Below are positions 6,921 to 15,406 of a stretch of 63,927 nucleotides of DNA, in pieces. Position numbers and translations under genes: made by a program. Within the stretch, counting starts at the first letter, position 1; each line of letters opens with the position of its first letter. Source of the stretch: Faecalibacterium sp. An122 (GTDB lineage Bacteria; Bacillota; Clostridia; Oscillospirales; Ruminococcaceae); contig NZ_NFLL01000016.1 of NCBI RefSeq assembly GCF_002160895.1, forward strand, positions 1-63,927, given 5' to 3'. The notes under the pieces were generated by a model. It was not told where the DNA came from. It made no database searches and saw nothing but the letters and a program-made list of their open reading frames with translations.

Positions 6921-9347
6921 TTACACATTGTAAAACTCCTTGGCGATATCGGCGGAACGCTTGGCGTCCCTGGCGTACCAGTCGGCCCCGATCTGCATGG
7001 CGTAGCTCTCGGTGAGCACCGCGCCGCCCACCATCACCTTGCAGTCCAGCTTGGCGGCGTGCAGTGCCTCGATGGTCTCGGCCATGCTCTTGAGGGTGGT
7101 GGTCATGAGGGCCGACAGGCCCACCAGCCGGGCGCCGCTCTGGCGCACCGCCTCCACCACCGTCTCCACCGGCACATCCCGGCCCAGATCCAGCACGTCA
7201 AAGCCGTAGTTTTCCAGAATCACCCGGACAATGTTTTTGCCGATGTCGTGGACATCCCCCTTGACGGTGGCCAGAACGATTTTGCCCTTGCTCTCGCCGG
7301 GGCGGCCCTGTTTGGCGACGGCGGCCTTGATCTCCTCAAAGGCAGCCTGGGCCGCGCTGGCCGACTGAAGCAGCTGGGGCAGGAACAGAGTCCCCTTCTC
7401 ATAGCCCGCGCCCACCACGTCCAGGGCCGGGATCAGGGCATGATCCACCAGGTCCAGGGGCGGGTGCTCTGCCAGAAGGGCCCGGGTGGCGGCGGCGGAT
7501 TCGCCCTTGAGGCCCTGTTCCACCGCCCGCATCAGGGCGGCATAGGGTCCGCTCTCCCCGGCTGCCTCACCGGCCGCCGCACCGCTGGTGTTCTGCTGCA
7601 CCGGCTGGGGCGCGGCCGACGGCATGGCGCGGCCGGCATAACGGGCAATATAGGCCCCGCTCTGCCGGTCGCGGCCTGACAAAACATTGTATGCAAACAC
7701 CGCGCCCATCATTTCTTCGCTGGCAGGATTCATGATGGCCAAATCCAGACCGGCCTGCATGGCCATGGTCAAAAAGGCGGTGTTCAGGTAGGGACGGCAG
7801 GGCAGGCCGAAACTGATGTTGGACACGCCCAGCACCGTCCGCACTCCCAGTTCCTCCTTGCAGGCCCGGAGGGCCTCCAGGGTGGTCATGACGTCGTCCT
7901 GCTGGGCGCTGGCGGTGAGGGTCAGGCAGTCAATGTAGATATCCTCCAGAGGAATCCCCGCTGCCAGGGCCGCATCCCGGATACGGGCCGCAATGGCCAC
8001 CCGCTGGGCGGCGGTCTTGGGGATGCCGTTTTCGTCCAGGGTCAGGCCCACCACGGCGGCGCCGTACTTTTTGCACAGGGGCAGCAGGCGGTCCAGCACC
8101 GCCTGTTCCCCGTTGACCGAGTTGACGATGGGCTTGCCGTTGTAGGCCCGCAGACCCCGGGCCAGGGCCTCGGCGTTGGAGGAGTCCAGCTGCAGGGGCA
8201 GCGACACCACGCTCTGCAGGGCCTTTACCACCTTTTCCATGGCGGCAGCCTCGTCCACCCCGGGAACGCCCACGTTGACGTCCAGCACCACCGCGCCGCT
8301 GTCGGCCTGGCTGATGCCCTGGGCCAGGATGTAGTCCACATCCCCTTCCCGGACCGCCTGCTGAAACCGCTTTTTGCCGGTGGGGTTGATCCGCTCGCCC
8401 ACCACCGTGATGCCGTCCACCTGGACGCACTGCACCGGGGTGCACAGGACCGACGGCATGGGATGGGCCGGGCGGCCCACCGGGCAGTCGTCAAAAACCT
8501 TGTGCAGCGCCCGGATGAAATCGGGATTGGTGCCGCAGCAGCCTCCCGCCGCGAACAGGCCCAGTTCCCGGTAGGGCTTGAGCTGCATGGCAAAGAGCTG
8601 GGGGGTGATGTCATAGCCGCTGCCGTCGGCCCGGGGCAGGCCGGCATTGGGCTTGACAAACACCGGGTAATCCCCCGGAACCGCCTCACAGAGGGTCCTG
8701 GCCATGGGGTAAATTTCCTTGGGGCCCAGACTGCAGTTGATGCCCAGGGCATCCGCACCCAGACCCCGGGCGGTGGCGGCAAAGCTGCCCACCGTACACC
8801 CGGTAAAGGTCCGGCCGCCGGCCTCAAAGCTCATGCTGGCCAGAACCGGAAGGTCACAGTTTTCCTTGCAGGCCAGCAGGGCGGCTTTCAGCTCATACAG
8901 ATCGGTGAAGGTCTCCAGCAGCACCAGGTCCGCCCCGGCTGCCGCGCCGGCCCGGATGATCTCGGCAAAATCGGCCACCGCATCCTCAAAGGCGAGGGTG
9001 CCTGCCGGTTCCAGCAGTTCCCCCAGAGGGCCCACGTCCAGAGCCACCCATGCCCCATGGGGCGCCGTGGCGCGGCGGGCGCAGGCAATGCCCGCCTCCA
9101 CCACCTGGGCCACCGTGTAGGGGGTACCCGCCAGCTTGTGGGCCGACGCGCCAAAGGTATTGGCGCAGACAATGCGGCTGCCTGCCGCCGCATACTGGGC
9201 GTGGATGGACTCAATCAGGGCGGGATTTTCCAGGTTCAGGGCCTCGGGCTTGGCGCCCAGGGGCAGGCCCGCCGCCTGCAGCATGGTGCCCATGGCGCCA
9301 TCCAGCAGGATGGTGCGGGCGGAGGAAAAAAGTTCTTCAGCTCTCAC
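6921..9347 (-). CDS. metH: B12-dependent methionine synthase core (Hcy, folate, cap and cobalamin domains)
   Basis: Transfers methyl from methyltetrahydrofolate to homocysteine through cobalamin. 808 residues. The order is homocysteine methyltransferase (about 1-290; zinc cysteines in GINCSLGP and GGCCGTNP), pterin-binding domain (about 310-570; GERINPTGKK), cap domain (about 600-680) and cobalamin-binding domain (about 690-808) with the ligand motif DVHDIGKN. The reactivation domain found in the 1,200-residue E. coli enzyme is absent; it is encoded by the overlapping upstream gene. A GTG start at 9347 lies inside the end of that gene with GAGAGG before it. No B12 riboswitch is visible. Confidence 0.95.
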   Translation of the reverse strand: MRAEELFSSARTILLDGAMGTMLQAAGLPLGAKPEALNLENPALIESIHAQYAAAGSRIVCANTFGASAHKLAGTPYTVAQVVEAGIACARRATAPHGAWVALDVGPLGELLEPAGTLAFEDAVADFAEIIRAGAAAGADLVLLETFTDLYELKAALLACKENCDLPVLASMSFEAGGRTFTGCTVGSFAATARGLGADALGINCSLGPKEIYPMARTLCEAVPGDYPVFVKPNAGLPRADGSGYDITPQLFAMQLKPYRELGLFAAGGCCGTNPDFIRALHKVFDDCPVGRPAHPMPSVLCTPVQCVQVDGITVVGERINPTGKKRFQQAVREGDVDYILAQGISQADSGAVVLDVNVGVPGVDEAAAMEKVVKALQSVVSLPLQLDSSNAEALARGLRAYNGKPIVNSVNGEQAVLDRLLPLCKKYGAAVVGLTLDENGIPKTAAQRVAIAARIRDAALAAGIPLEDIYIDCLTLTASAQQDDVMTTLEALRACKEELGVRTVLGVSNISFGLPCRPYLNTAFLTMAMQAGLDLAIMNPASEEMMGAVFAYNVLSGRDRQSGAYIARYAGRAMPSAAPQPVQQNTSGAAAGEAAGESGPYAALMRAVEQGLKGESAAATRALLAEHPPLDLVDHALIPALDVVGAGYEKGTLFLPQLLQSASAAQAAFEEIKAAVAKQGRPGESKGKIVLATVKGDVHDIGKNIVRVILENYGFDVLDLGRDVPVETVVEAVRQSGARLVGLSALMTTTLKSMAETIEALHAAKLDCKVMVGGAVLTESYAMQIGADWYARDAKRSADIAKEFYNV

Positions 9348-10017
9348 AGGTTACGCCTCTCTTTCGGTATTCGCATTTATCGCGCAGGGCACAGTGGGCA
9401 CAGCCCGCCCGTTTGCCGGTGACGGGCACATCGCTGAGACCCAGCACCGCCGTCACGCTCTTGCGCGGAAGCATCAAAAAGGTATCGGTGACATACAGGC
9501 CAATCCGCTTCTGGGTATCCAGCAGGGCCGCCAGCCGGGACTGCACCGCGATGGGCCAATCCCCATATCCCGGCGAATAGCGCCCCGTCAAATACAGACC
9601 CTGGTCCCGTGCCATGGCCCGCAGAATCTCCTCGGCCTGGTCGCAGACCTGTTCCGCCAGGGTACTGGCCAGCGCATCGGCGGCCGCCTGGGCGGCCACA
9701 TCTCCGATGCCGGCGCGGCGGATCTGGGCATCCACCCCGGGACCCAGCGTCACCGCCAGCAGCACCGCCTCGGGACAGCCGGCCAGGTGGCGTTCCACGT
9801 CCGCCCCCTGCCACAGGGAGGCCAAATCTTCTTTTTTCGCCCGCAGATACACCGCCCGGGGCGCAGCAGCATTCAGCAGAGGCCGGGCGCACCGGTCCAG
9901 CAAAGCCATTGTGGCCGAATCCGGCTCACCCCGCGCGCCCAAGTACCGAGCCGCCTGGGCCAGATCAATTTCTTCGGGCCGTTTCAGTTCCAGAACCCGA
10001 CAGACTGCCGTGGACAT
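9337..10017 (-). CDS. Methionine synthase reactivation-domain protein
   Basis: A 226-residue stand-alone homologue of the MetH C-terminal activation domain, which binds SAM during reductive remethylation of cob(II)alamin. The signature RYSPGYGDWPI is present (about residue 146). An added C-terminal cluster GCAHC...KCEYRKRGVTC gives four cysteines and could bind a metal or Fe-S centre for electron delivery. The ATG at 10017 is chosen over a TTG two codons upstream because of the AGGGGG spacing. Its stop overlaps the start of metH by 11 bp, so the two are translationally coupled. Confidence 0.9.
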   Translation of the reverse strand: MSTAVCRVLELKRPEEIDLAQAARYLGARGEPDSATMALLDRCARPLLNAAAPRAVYLRAKKEDLASLWQGADVERHLAGCPEAVLLAVTLGPGVDAQIRRAGIGDVAAQAAADALASTLAEQVCDQAEEILRAMARDQGLYLTGRYSPGYGDWPIAVQSRLAALLDTQKRIGLYVTDTFLMLPRKSVTAVLGLSDVPVTGKRAGCAHCALRDKCEYRKRGVTCES

Positions 10018-10049
10018 CCACAAAGCCCCCTTTCATTCATGATTGCTTT

Positions 10050-10077
10050 ATTGTAGCACAGTTTCCCCCAAAATCAA
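10050..10077 (-). promoter_or_regulatory. Promoter of the methionine synthase operon
   Basis: Minus strand TTGATT (10077-10072), 16-bp spacer, TACAAT (10055-10050), about 33 bp before the start codon. Confidence 0.7.
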
Positions 10078-10372
10078 AACCTTCCTTTTTCTTGAAAGAA
10101 AAAGGAAGCAAAAGGCAGCGGCGGCGACCGCATCCAGTGGATGAAACAGGGAGCTGCCGCTGGCGCAGCGCTCCAATTTTCACAAGGGCATTCATGCCCG
10201 CAGAGAAAATTGGCTAAGCGCAAGAGGGATTCACTGGGTACCATACACTTTCCGGATCTCCCAAGGTTCCGCGGGGCCGTTTCACTCCGGCTCATTCGTT
10301 ACGTTTATGCCTGCGGCACGGTACGATGCAAACCATCTCAAGACCCGGTTTTCTGACCTGCGAAAAAGCTCT
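10078..10372 (+). repeat. Dispersed intergenic repeat, copy B
   Basis: Begins with the inverted repeat CCTTCCTTTTTCTT..AAGAAAAAGGAAG. It carries the covarying hairpin CCAATTTTC (10173-10181) / GAAAATTGG (10205-10213) next to the reverse of cctcttgcgcttag. Further on are gggtaccata, gccgtttcactccggctc, cggtacgatgcaaacc and ggttttctgacc. Copy C follows after a junction also seen between E and F. Confidence 0.75.
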
Positions 10373-10382
10373 ATAAACAAAA

Positions 10383-10738
10383 ATCCCCGCCCCTGCGGTA
10401 AGCAGAAACGGAGATTTTGTACTTATGGAGCTTTCCTATATGCGGAAAGCAGCACGACGGAATAAAAAACAAATTAGGACTCGCAAAACCTTGGACTCAA
10501 CGGGGCGCAGACCGGGAACCTCATAAAGCGGCTGAAACCTTGCCGCCGGCTGGACTTGGTGAGAACCATAGCACCCAGTGGTACCAGGTGAATCCTCTTG
10601 CGCTTAGCCGTTTTTTGCGGCGCGCCACGGCGGGCGCTTTCAAAAAACGGAGCGCGGCGCCAACGGCGGCTCCCTGTTTCGTCCACTGGACGCGGTCGCC
10701 GCCGTTGCCTTTGCCTACTTTTCTTCCAGAAAAGTAGG
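10383..10738 (+). repeat. Dispersed intergenic repeat, copy C
   Basis: Opens with a hairpin (ATCCCCG..CGGAGAT) and ggtaagcagaa, shared with copy F. It continues with ggcgcagaccgggaac, taaagcggctgaaacc, ggtaccaggtg, then cctcttgcgcttag and the hairpin CCGTTTTTTG (10608-10617) / CAAAAAACGG (10641-10650). It ends with CCTACTTTTCT..AGAAAAGTAGG, two bases from the next stop codon. That last stem probably terminates the minus-strand operon. Confidence 0.75.
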
Positions 10739-11275
10739 TCAGTATTCCTGGTGGAGGCCAAGGAGGGCTTTCATGTAGGCGAAGGTGGCGTCCTGGCCCT
10801 GGTCGCGGACCATTTTCAGGAGCTTTTCCAGCATGGCCCGGGACGCCGGATGCATCAGGTAATGGTCCCGGCTGCGCTGGTAATACTCCCAGGCCGAGGC
10901 ATCGGTGTAGCGTTCCCCCAGATAAACCTGGCTGGCCGCCACACGGTCACAGACCATCTCGCAGATGTACCGCAGGGGAATCTTCATGCCGATCAGGCCG
11001 GTCTTGCCCCCGCCGTAATCAATCCAGTACTCCAAATGATGCTTGTTGCAGCCCTTGTGATGGAGCCACGCCGCCGTGTATCCCTTGGCCTGGCGCTCGG
11101 CTTCGTTGGGGCTGTGGTCTCCCTGGTAATAGATGCACCCCGGTATGAACTCGGTGGGACTGTACTTGCTTAGATCGTGGGCCAGGCCCTGCTTATACAG
11201 CCCGCACGCAAAACAATACTGCATCACCAGCATCTTGTGCCGGGTGATGGTGCTGAAATGCCCCAGAACGTTCAC
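10739..11275 (-). CDS. DUF5662-family protein (HD-like histidine motifs)
   Basis: 178 residues with conserved-looking metal-ligand candidates: HKMLVMQYCF, the pair in GLAHDLSKYSPTEF (HD) and HHKGCNKHHLEYW. This arrangement matches what I recall of the DUF5662 family, whose biochemical role is unknown; a metal-dependent hydrolase is a guess. GTG start with AAGGAGAG about 10 nt upstream. It lies 34 bp behind the glycosyltransferase gene and is probably the last gene of the polysaccharide operon. Its stop codon abuts repeat copy C. Confidence 0.7.
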   Translation of the reverse strand: MNVLGHFSTITRHKMLVMQYCFACGLYKQGLAHDLSKYSPTEFIPGCIYYQGDHSPNEAERQAKGYTAAWLHHKGCNKHHLEYWIDYGGGKTGLIGMKIPLRYICEMVCDRVAASQVYLGERYTDASAWEYYQRSRDHYLMHPASRAMLEKLLKMVRDQGQDATFAYMKALLGLHQEY

Positions 11276-11309
11276 ACTGCATCTCTCCTTTTGGTTTTGT
11301 TTTTGCGTT

Positions 11310-13193
11310 TTATTGCGCTCTGTAGCGCACCCGCAGTTCCCCCGACTGGAGCCGTTTCAGGTCGGCGCTCTCAGAAAAGTCCTCCCGGTCGTGGGTCAGG
11401 CTGGGGTTGTAGTAGGGATCGTTGAGGATGTTGTCCCGGCCGTGCTGGTCATAGAGACGCTGCTGCTCGGCCGCAAAACGGCGCTCCTTGATGGGGTCCT
11501 TTTCGTCCGAGCCGCGGCTCTTGCTCTCGTGGTGGTACAGCCAGGCATAGGGGGTCCAGATGACCCGATATCCTGCATCCCGCACCCGCAGGCAGAAATC
11601 CACGTCGTTGAAGGCCACTGCGAACCGCTCATCCAGCCCGCCCACGGCGTCCCAGACACTGGTTTTCACCAGCAGACAGGCCCCCGTCACCGCCGAAAAG
11701 TCCTGCACCGTGGCGGCCCGGAACATATAGCCGCTGCCGCCCCGGTTCTTATACTTATGGCTGTGGCCGGCATAACCGCCCAGGCCGGTGATGACGCCTG
11801 CATGCTGGATGGTGTCATCGGGGTAGTAGAGCATGGCCCCGCAGATGGCGCCGCCCCGGGGGCGGGCGCACTGGCGGACCAGCTCGGTCATCCACTCGCC
11901 GTCGGTGATTTCCACGTCGTTGTTCAGCAGCAGCAGATAGCTGCCGGAGGCATACTTCCGGCCAAAGTTATTGATGGCCGAGAAGTTGAACCCCTTGCCC
12001 GGATACTGTACCACCCGCAGCCCCTCATAGCGGCGCTGGGCCTCCTTGTAATAGGCGAAGGTCTCGGGCTTCTCCGAGTTGTTCTCGATGACGATGACCT
12101 CATAGTTTTCCCAGAGGGTCCGGGCATAGAGGCTGTGGAGGCACTGTTCCAGGTCGTCGGTATGGTCCTTGTTGGGGATCAGAACGCTGACCTTGGGCTC
12201 GCCCTCCACCTCCCACCGCACCCGGTAGGTGCTGGGAAACAGGCCGTCGGTGACTTCGCCCTTCTGGCCGGTACGGGCCAGGTGGTCCGCCAGGGCCCGC
12301 TTGGCCGCCGCAGCCACATAGGGCTTGGCGTCGGTGCCCCCCGAGGTGGACCCGGCGTGAACTCGCCAATAGTACAACACCTGGGGCAGGTGGGCGGCGC
12401 CTCCTACCTTTTCGATCAGACGGAGGAACAGGTCGTGGTCCTGGCTGCCGTTGCACTCCGGCCGCTCGCCCCCGATCTGCTCATACAGCTCCCGGCGGAA
12501 CACCGCCAGGTGACAGATGTAGTTGCAGCAGAGGAGGTAGTCCGGGGCATAGTCGGGCTTGAAATGGGCGGCCCGGGGGCGGCGGATGTCCTTTTCAAAG
12601 AGGGCCTCGTCGCTGTACAGGAAACCGTCGGGCTGGCCTGCGGCCCGCAGGTCCAGAATGGCCCGGCCCATCTCATACATGGCATGGGGGGCCAGGACAT
12701 CGTCGTGGTCGGCCAGGGCCAGATATTCCCCGTCCGCCAGGGCGGCGGCCGCATTGGTATTCTGGGCAATGCCCTGGTTTTCGATCTTTTTATATACGAT
12801 CTGTTGATTCTTTGCCTGATATTCCCGCACAATCTCCCCTACTTCGGGGTGAGCGCTGTCGGAAGCGTCCGCCAGGCAGAGCTGGCCATTGGGCGCCGTC
12901 TGCCCCACAAAGGAATCCAGAAAGGCCCGCAGGTAGACCGGCGGCGTATTGTACAGGGGGGTCAGGATGCTGATGGTGGGCAGGCCGCAGTCTGCCCGGG
13001 TTTTCCCCTCATAAAGGGCCCGCTGGGCTGCCAGAACCTTTTTGTCGGGCAGATAGCGGGCCTTTTTGCCGAAAAAGCGGCGCTTGATGAAGCCCGCGCT
13101 CCGTTTGGCCATGGCGGGCAGGCCTTCTTCCCTGGCCACCGTCACCGCATAGCGGCTCAGCTCCCGGATGCGTTTGCGCTGCTGTTCGTTCAT
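11310..13193 (-). CDS. Two-domain family 2 glycosyltransferase
   Basis: A 627-residue cytoplasmic enzyme with two GT-A domains. The first begins PTISILTPLYNTPPVYL (about 95) with the DxD-like LADHDD. The second begins KVSVLIPNKDHTDDLEQ (about 355), with LLLNNDVEI and FNDVDFC. Such tandem GT2 proteins build repeating surface polysaccharides, often rhamnans. It is encoded 35 bp after an ABC exporter and rfbC, which supports a role in a rhamnose-containing cell-wall glycan. The start at 13193 is preferred (GAGGG 8 nt upstream) over an upstream in-frame codon lying inside the ATPase gene. Confidence 0.88.
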   Translation of the reverse strand: MNEQQRKRIRELSRYAVTVAREEGLPAMAKRSAGFIKRRFFGKKARYLPDKKVLAAQRALYEGKTRADCGLPTISILTPLYNTPPVYLRAFLDSFVGQTAPNGQLCLADASDSAHPEVGEIVREYQAKNQQIVYKKIENQGIAQNTNAAAALADGEYLALADHDDVLAPHAMYEMGRAILDLRAAGQPDGFLYSDEALFEKDIRRPRAAHFKPDYAPDYLLCCNYICHLAVFRRELYEQIGGERPECNGSQDHDLFLRLIEKVGGAAHLPQVLYYWRVHAGSTSGGTDAKPYVAAAAKRALADHLARTGQKGEVTDGLFPSTYRVRWEVEGEPKVSVLIPNKDHTDDLEQCLHSLYARTLWENYEVIVIENNSEKPETFAYYKEAQRRYEGLRVVQYPGKGFNFSAINNFGRKYASGSYLLLLNNDVEITDGEWMTELVRQCARPRGGAICGAMLYYPDDTIQHAGVITGLGGYAGHSHKYKNRGGSGYMFRAATVQDFSAVTGACLLVKTSVWDAVGGLDERFAVAFNDVDFCLRVRDAGYRVIWTPYAWLYHHESKSRGSDEKDPIKERRFAAEQQRLYDQHGRDNILNDPYYNPSLTHDREDFSESADLKRLQSGELRVRYRAQ

Positions 13194-13228
13194 ATGTTTT
13201 CCCTCGTATCTCTTGATGGGTCCCGGCC

Positions 13229-13987
13229 TCAGGCCTGGCCCCGCTGGACCGCCTTGTAGGCGTCGCAGACCGTCTTGGTGTCGCCGTTCATCTTCAGCTG
13301 GCCATGGCTCAGCCAGGCCACCTTGGAGCACATCCGCTCGATCTGCTCGATGGAATGGGACACCAGAATCACGGTGGTGCCGCCGGCCATCAGTTCCTGC
13401 ATCCGCTTTTCACACTTCTGCTGGAACAAAAAGTCGCCGACCGACAGCACCTCGTCGGCAATCAGGATCTGGGGCTTGGTGATGGTGGCGATGGCAAAGC
13501 CGATGCGGGCCACCATGCCCGAGGAATAGTTTTTCAGGGGAACGTCCAGGAAGTTCTGCAGCTCGCTGAACTCCACGATTTCGTCGAACTTTTCGTCCAG
13601 GTACTTGGGCGAAAAGCCCAGCACCGTGCCGTTCAGGTAGATGTTCTCCCGGGCGGTCAGGTCCATGTCAAAGCCGGCGCCCAGCTCGATGAGGGGCGCA
13701 ATGGTCCCCCGCACCGTCACCTGGCCCCGGGTGGGCTTGTACACCCCCGCAATGGTCTTGAGCAGGGTGGACTTGCCCGAGCCGTTCAGGCCCACCAGAC
13801 CGTAAAAGTCCCCCGGCATGATGTCCAGGCTGACGTTTTTGAGGGCGTAAAATTCATCGTAGTGCAGCCGGCCCTGGACCATGGCCAGAAAGTATTCTTT
13901 CAGGCTCTCGTGTTTTTCGCTGGCCAGGTTGAAGCACATCGAGACATTTTTGATCTCGATGATGGGCTGTGTATTGGGTGTGTCCAT
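13229..13987 (-). CDS. Polysaccharide ABC exporter ATPase (Wzt/TagH type)
   Basis: 252 residues powering export of a lipid-linked glycan. Walker A is GLNGSGKST (about 68), the signature is YSSGM and Walker B is PQILIADEVLSVGD, with switch His in VSHS. The N-terminal CFNLASEKHESLKEYF is typical of the polysaccharide-export subfamily. There is no C-terminal carbohydrate-recognition extension, unlike long Wzt proteins. GGAGGAG lies 9 nt before the chosen ATG. Partner permease overlaps upstream by a short gap of 22 bp. Confidence 0.93.
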   Translation of the reverse strand: MDTPNTQPIIEIKNVSMCFNLASEKHESLKEYFLAMVQGRLHYDEFYALKNVSLDIMPGDFYGLVGLNGSGKSTLLKTIAGVYKPTRGQVTVRGTIAPLIELGAGFDMDLTARENIYLNGTVLGFSPKYLDEKFDEIVEFSELQNFLDVPLKNYSSGMVARIGFAIATITKPQILIADEVLSVGDFLFQQKCEKRMQELMAGGTTVILVSHSIEQIERMCSKVAWLSHGQLKMNGDTKTVCDAYKAVQRGQA

Positions 13988-14009
13988 GGGTGTTGTCTCC
14001 TCCCCCTCG

Positions 14010-14831
14010 TCAGATGTGCAGGACAAAGCGGTCCTGGGTGCGGCGGAAGGCCGTCACCCCCACCAGCAGCGAGATCACGGCGCACAGGCCGCAGACCTCC
14101 ACCATCCGCAGATCCAGCGGGATACCCCACATAACGGTGCGGCGGAAGCCGGTGATATACCAGTAAATCGGATTGAGAGCGATGACCTGCTGCATATTGA
14201 ACCCGCCGATGGAGAAGGTCATCTGGGCGGGGTCATAGAAGATGGCCGAGAAGTAGAGCAGAGCGGTCACAAAGACGCTCCAGATGTGCTGAATGTCCCG
14301 GAAAAAGACGGTGGCCGCCGCCAGGAACAAAGACACCCCCAGGCTGAAGAAGAACAGGGTGACCAGAGGGTACACCGCCTGGATCAGGGTCAGGTGGAAG
14401 GAGCTGCCGGTGAAGATCATGACCAGCAGCAGCGCCACAAAGCTGAACACACAGTTCACCATGGCGAAGCAGCACTTCTCCAGAGGGAAGATATATTTGG
14501 GGATATAGACCTTTTTCAGCAGAGGGGCGGCGGCAAGGATGCTGCCCATGCTGGTGGAGGTGGATTCGTTGAAGAAGTTGAACAGCAGCTGCCCGCACAT
14601 CAGGAACACGGGGAAGTTGTCAATGCCGCTGCCCCGCATGTCCATCAGGCTGCTGAACACCGCCCAGTACACAAGGCACATCAGCAGCGGGTTGAGGACG
14701 CTCCACACCACGCCCAGGACGCTGCGGCGGTATTTCAGCTTGAAATCCCGGCTGACCAGATTGTACAACAGATACCGGTAGCGCCACAGGGCGCCCCACA
14801 TTGCTTTCAGTTTTGCCACAGCCGTCACCAC
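14010..14831 (-). CDS. Polysaccharide ABC exporter permease (Wzm/TagG type)
   Basis: 273 residues, ABC-2 membrane family, with about six hydrophobic segments. The cytoplasmic coupling region SRDFKLKYRRSVLGVVWSVLNPLL is the family hallmark, and the C-terminal LNPIYWYITGFR is typical. A GTG start at 14831 overlaps the rfbC stop (GTGA), so translation is coupled to rfbC. Together with the ATPase it should export the glycan assembled by the adjacent glycosyltransferase. Confidence 0.93.
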   Translation of the reverse strand: MVTAVAKLKAMWGALWRYRYLLYNLVSRDFKLKYRRSVLGVVWSVLNPLLMCLVYWAVFSSLMDMRGSGIDNFPVFLMCGQLLFNFFNESTSTSMGSILAAAPLLKKVYIPKYIFPLEKCCFAMVNCVFSFVALLLVMIFTGSSFHLTLIQAVYPLVTLFFFSLGVSLFLAAATVFFRDIQHIWSVFVTALLYFSAIFYDPAQMTFSIGGFNMQQVIALNPIYWYITGFRRTVMWGIPLDLRMVEVCGLCAVISLLVGVTAFRRTQDRFVLHI

Positions 14832-15391
14832 TTTGCAAAGAAGTCAAAGGTCTGGGCGGCAAAGGGCTCATGGAGCTTGTCCTTGGCGCTGGTCTTGTGC
14901 TCACAGCCGCAGTCGGGCCACACCACGCCCACGGTGGGATCGTCGTAGGGGATGCCGCCCTCGCTGGTGGGGTCGTAGACGTCGGTGCACTTATAGCAGA
15001 ACTCTGCCACGTCGCTCAGCACCAGGAAGCCATGGGCAAAGCCCTCGGGGATATAGAACATCTTTTTGTTCTCGGCCGAGAGGGTGACGCCCACCCATTT
15101 GCCGAAGGTGGCGCTGTTCGGGCGGCAGTCCACCGCCACGTCATACACCTCGCCCAGGGTGACGCGGACCAGTTTGCCCTGGGTGTGCTGCTTCTGGAAG
15201 TGGAGGCCCCGCAGGACGCCCCGGGTGGAACGGCTCTGGTTGTCCTGAACGAACTCGGCCGGGATGCCTGCCGCCGCAAAATCCTCTTTCTTGTAGGTCT
15301 CCATGAAATAGCCGCGGTCGTCGCCGAACACCTGGGGCTCGATGACCACCACGCCGGGGATCTCAGTCTGCGTAAAAGTGAACTTACCCAT
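14825..15391 (-). CDS. rfbC: dTDP-4-dehydrorhamnose 3,5-epimerase
   Basis: Third step of dTDP-L-rhamnose synthesis. 188 residues, usual length. The catalytic-histidine block is GVLRGLHFQ (about residues 58-66), with the downstream IPEGFAHGFLVLSD. AAGAGGT precedes the ATG. The other rml genes (A, B, D) are not in the window, so the pathway is split across loci or continues elsewhere. Lies 15 bp after dacA and is coupled to the exporter permease. Confidence 0.95.
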   Translation of the reverse strand: MGKFTFTQTEIPGVVVIEPQVFGDDRGYFMETYKKEDFAAAGIPAEFVQDNQSRSTRGVLRGLHFQKQHTQGKLVRVTLGEVYDVAVDCRPNSATFGKWVGVTLSAENKKMFYIPEGFAHGFLVLSDVAEFCYKCTDVYDPTSEGGIPYDDPTVGVVWPDCGCEHKTSAKDKLHEPFAAQTFDFFAKW

Positions 15392-15406
15392 AATCGTATA
15401 CCTCTT

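Noticed and set aside
10018-10740. Cobalamin or SAM riboswitch upstream of the methionine synthase operon
   Set aside because: The promoter at 10050-10077 leaves only a short leader; the rest of the gap is repeats B and C, with no B12-box or SAM-box words.
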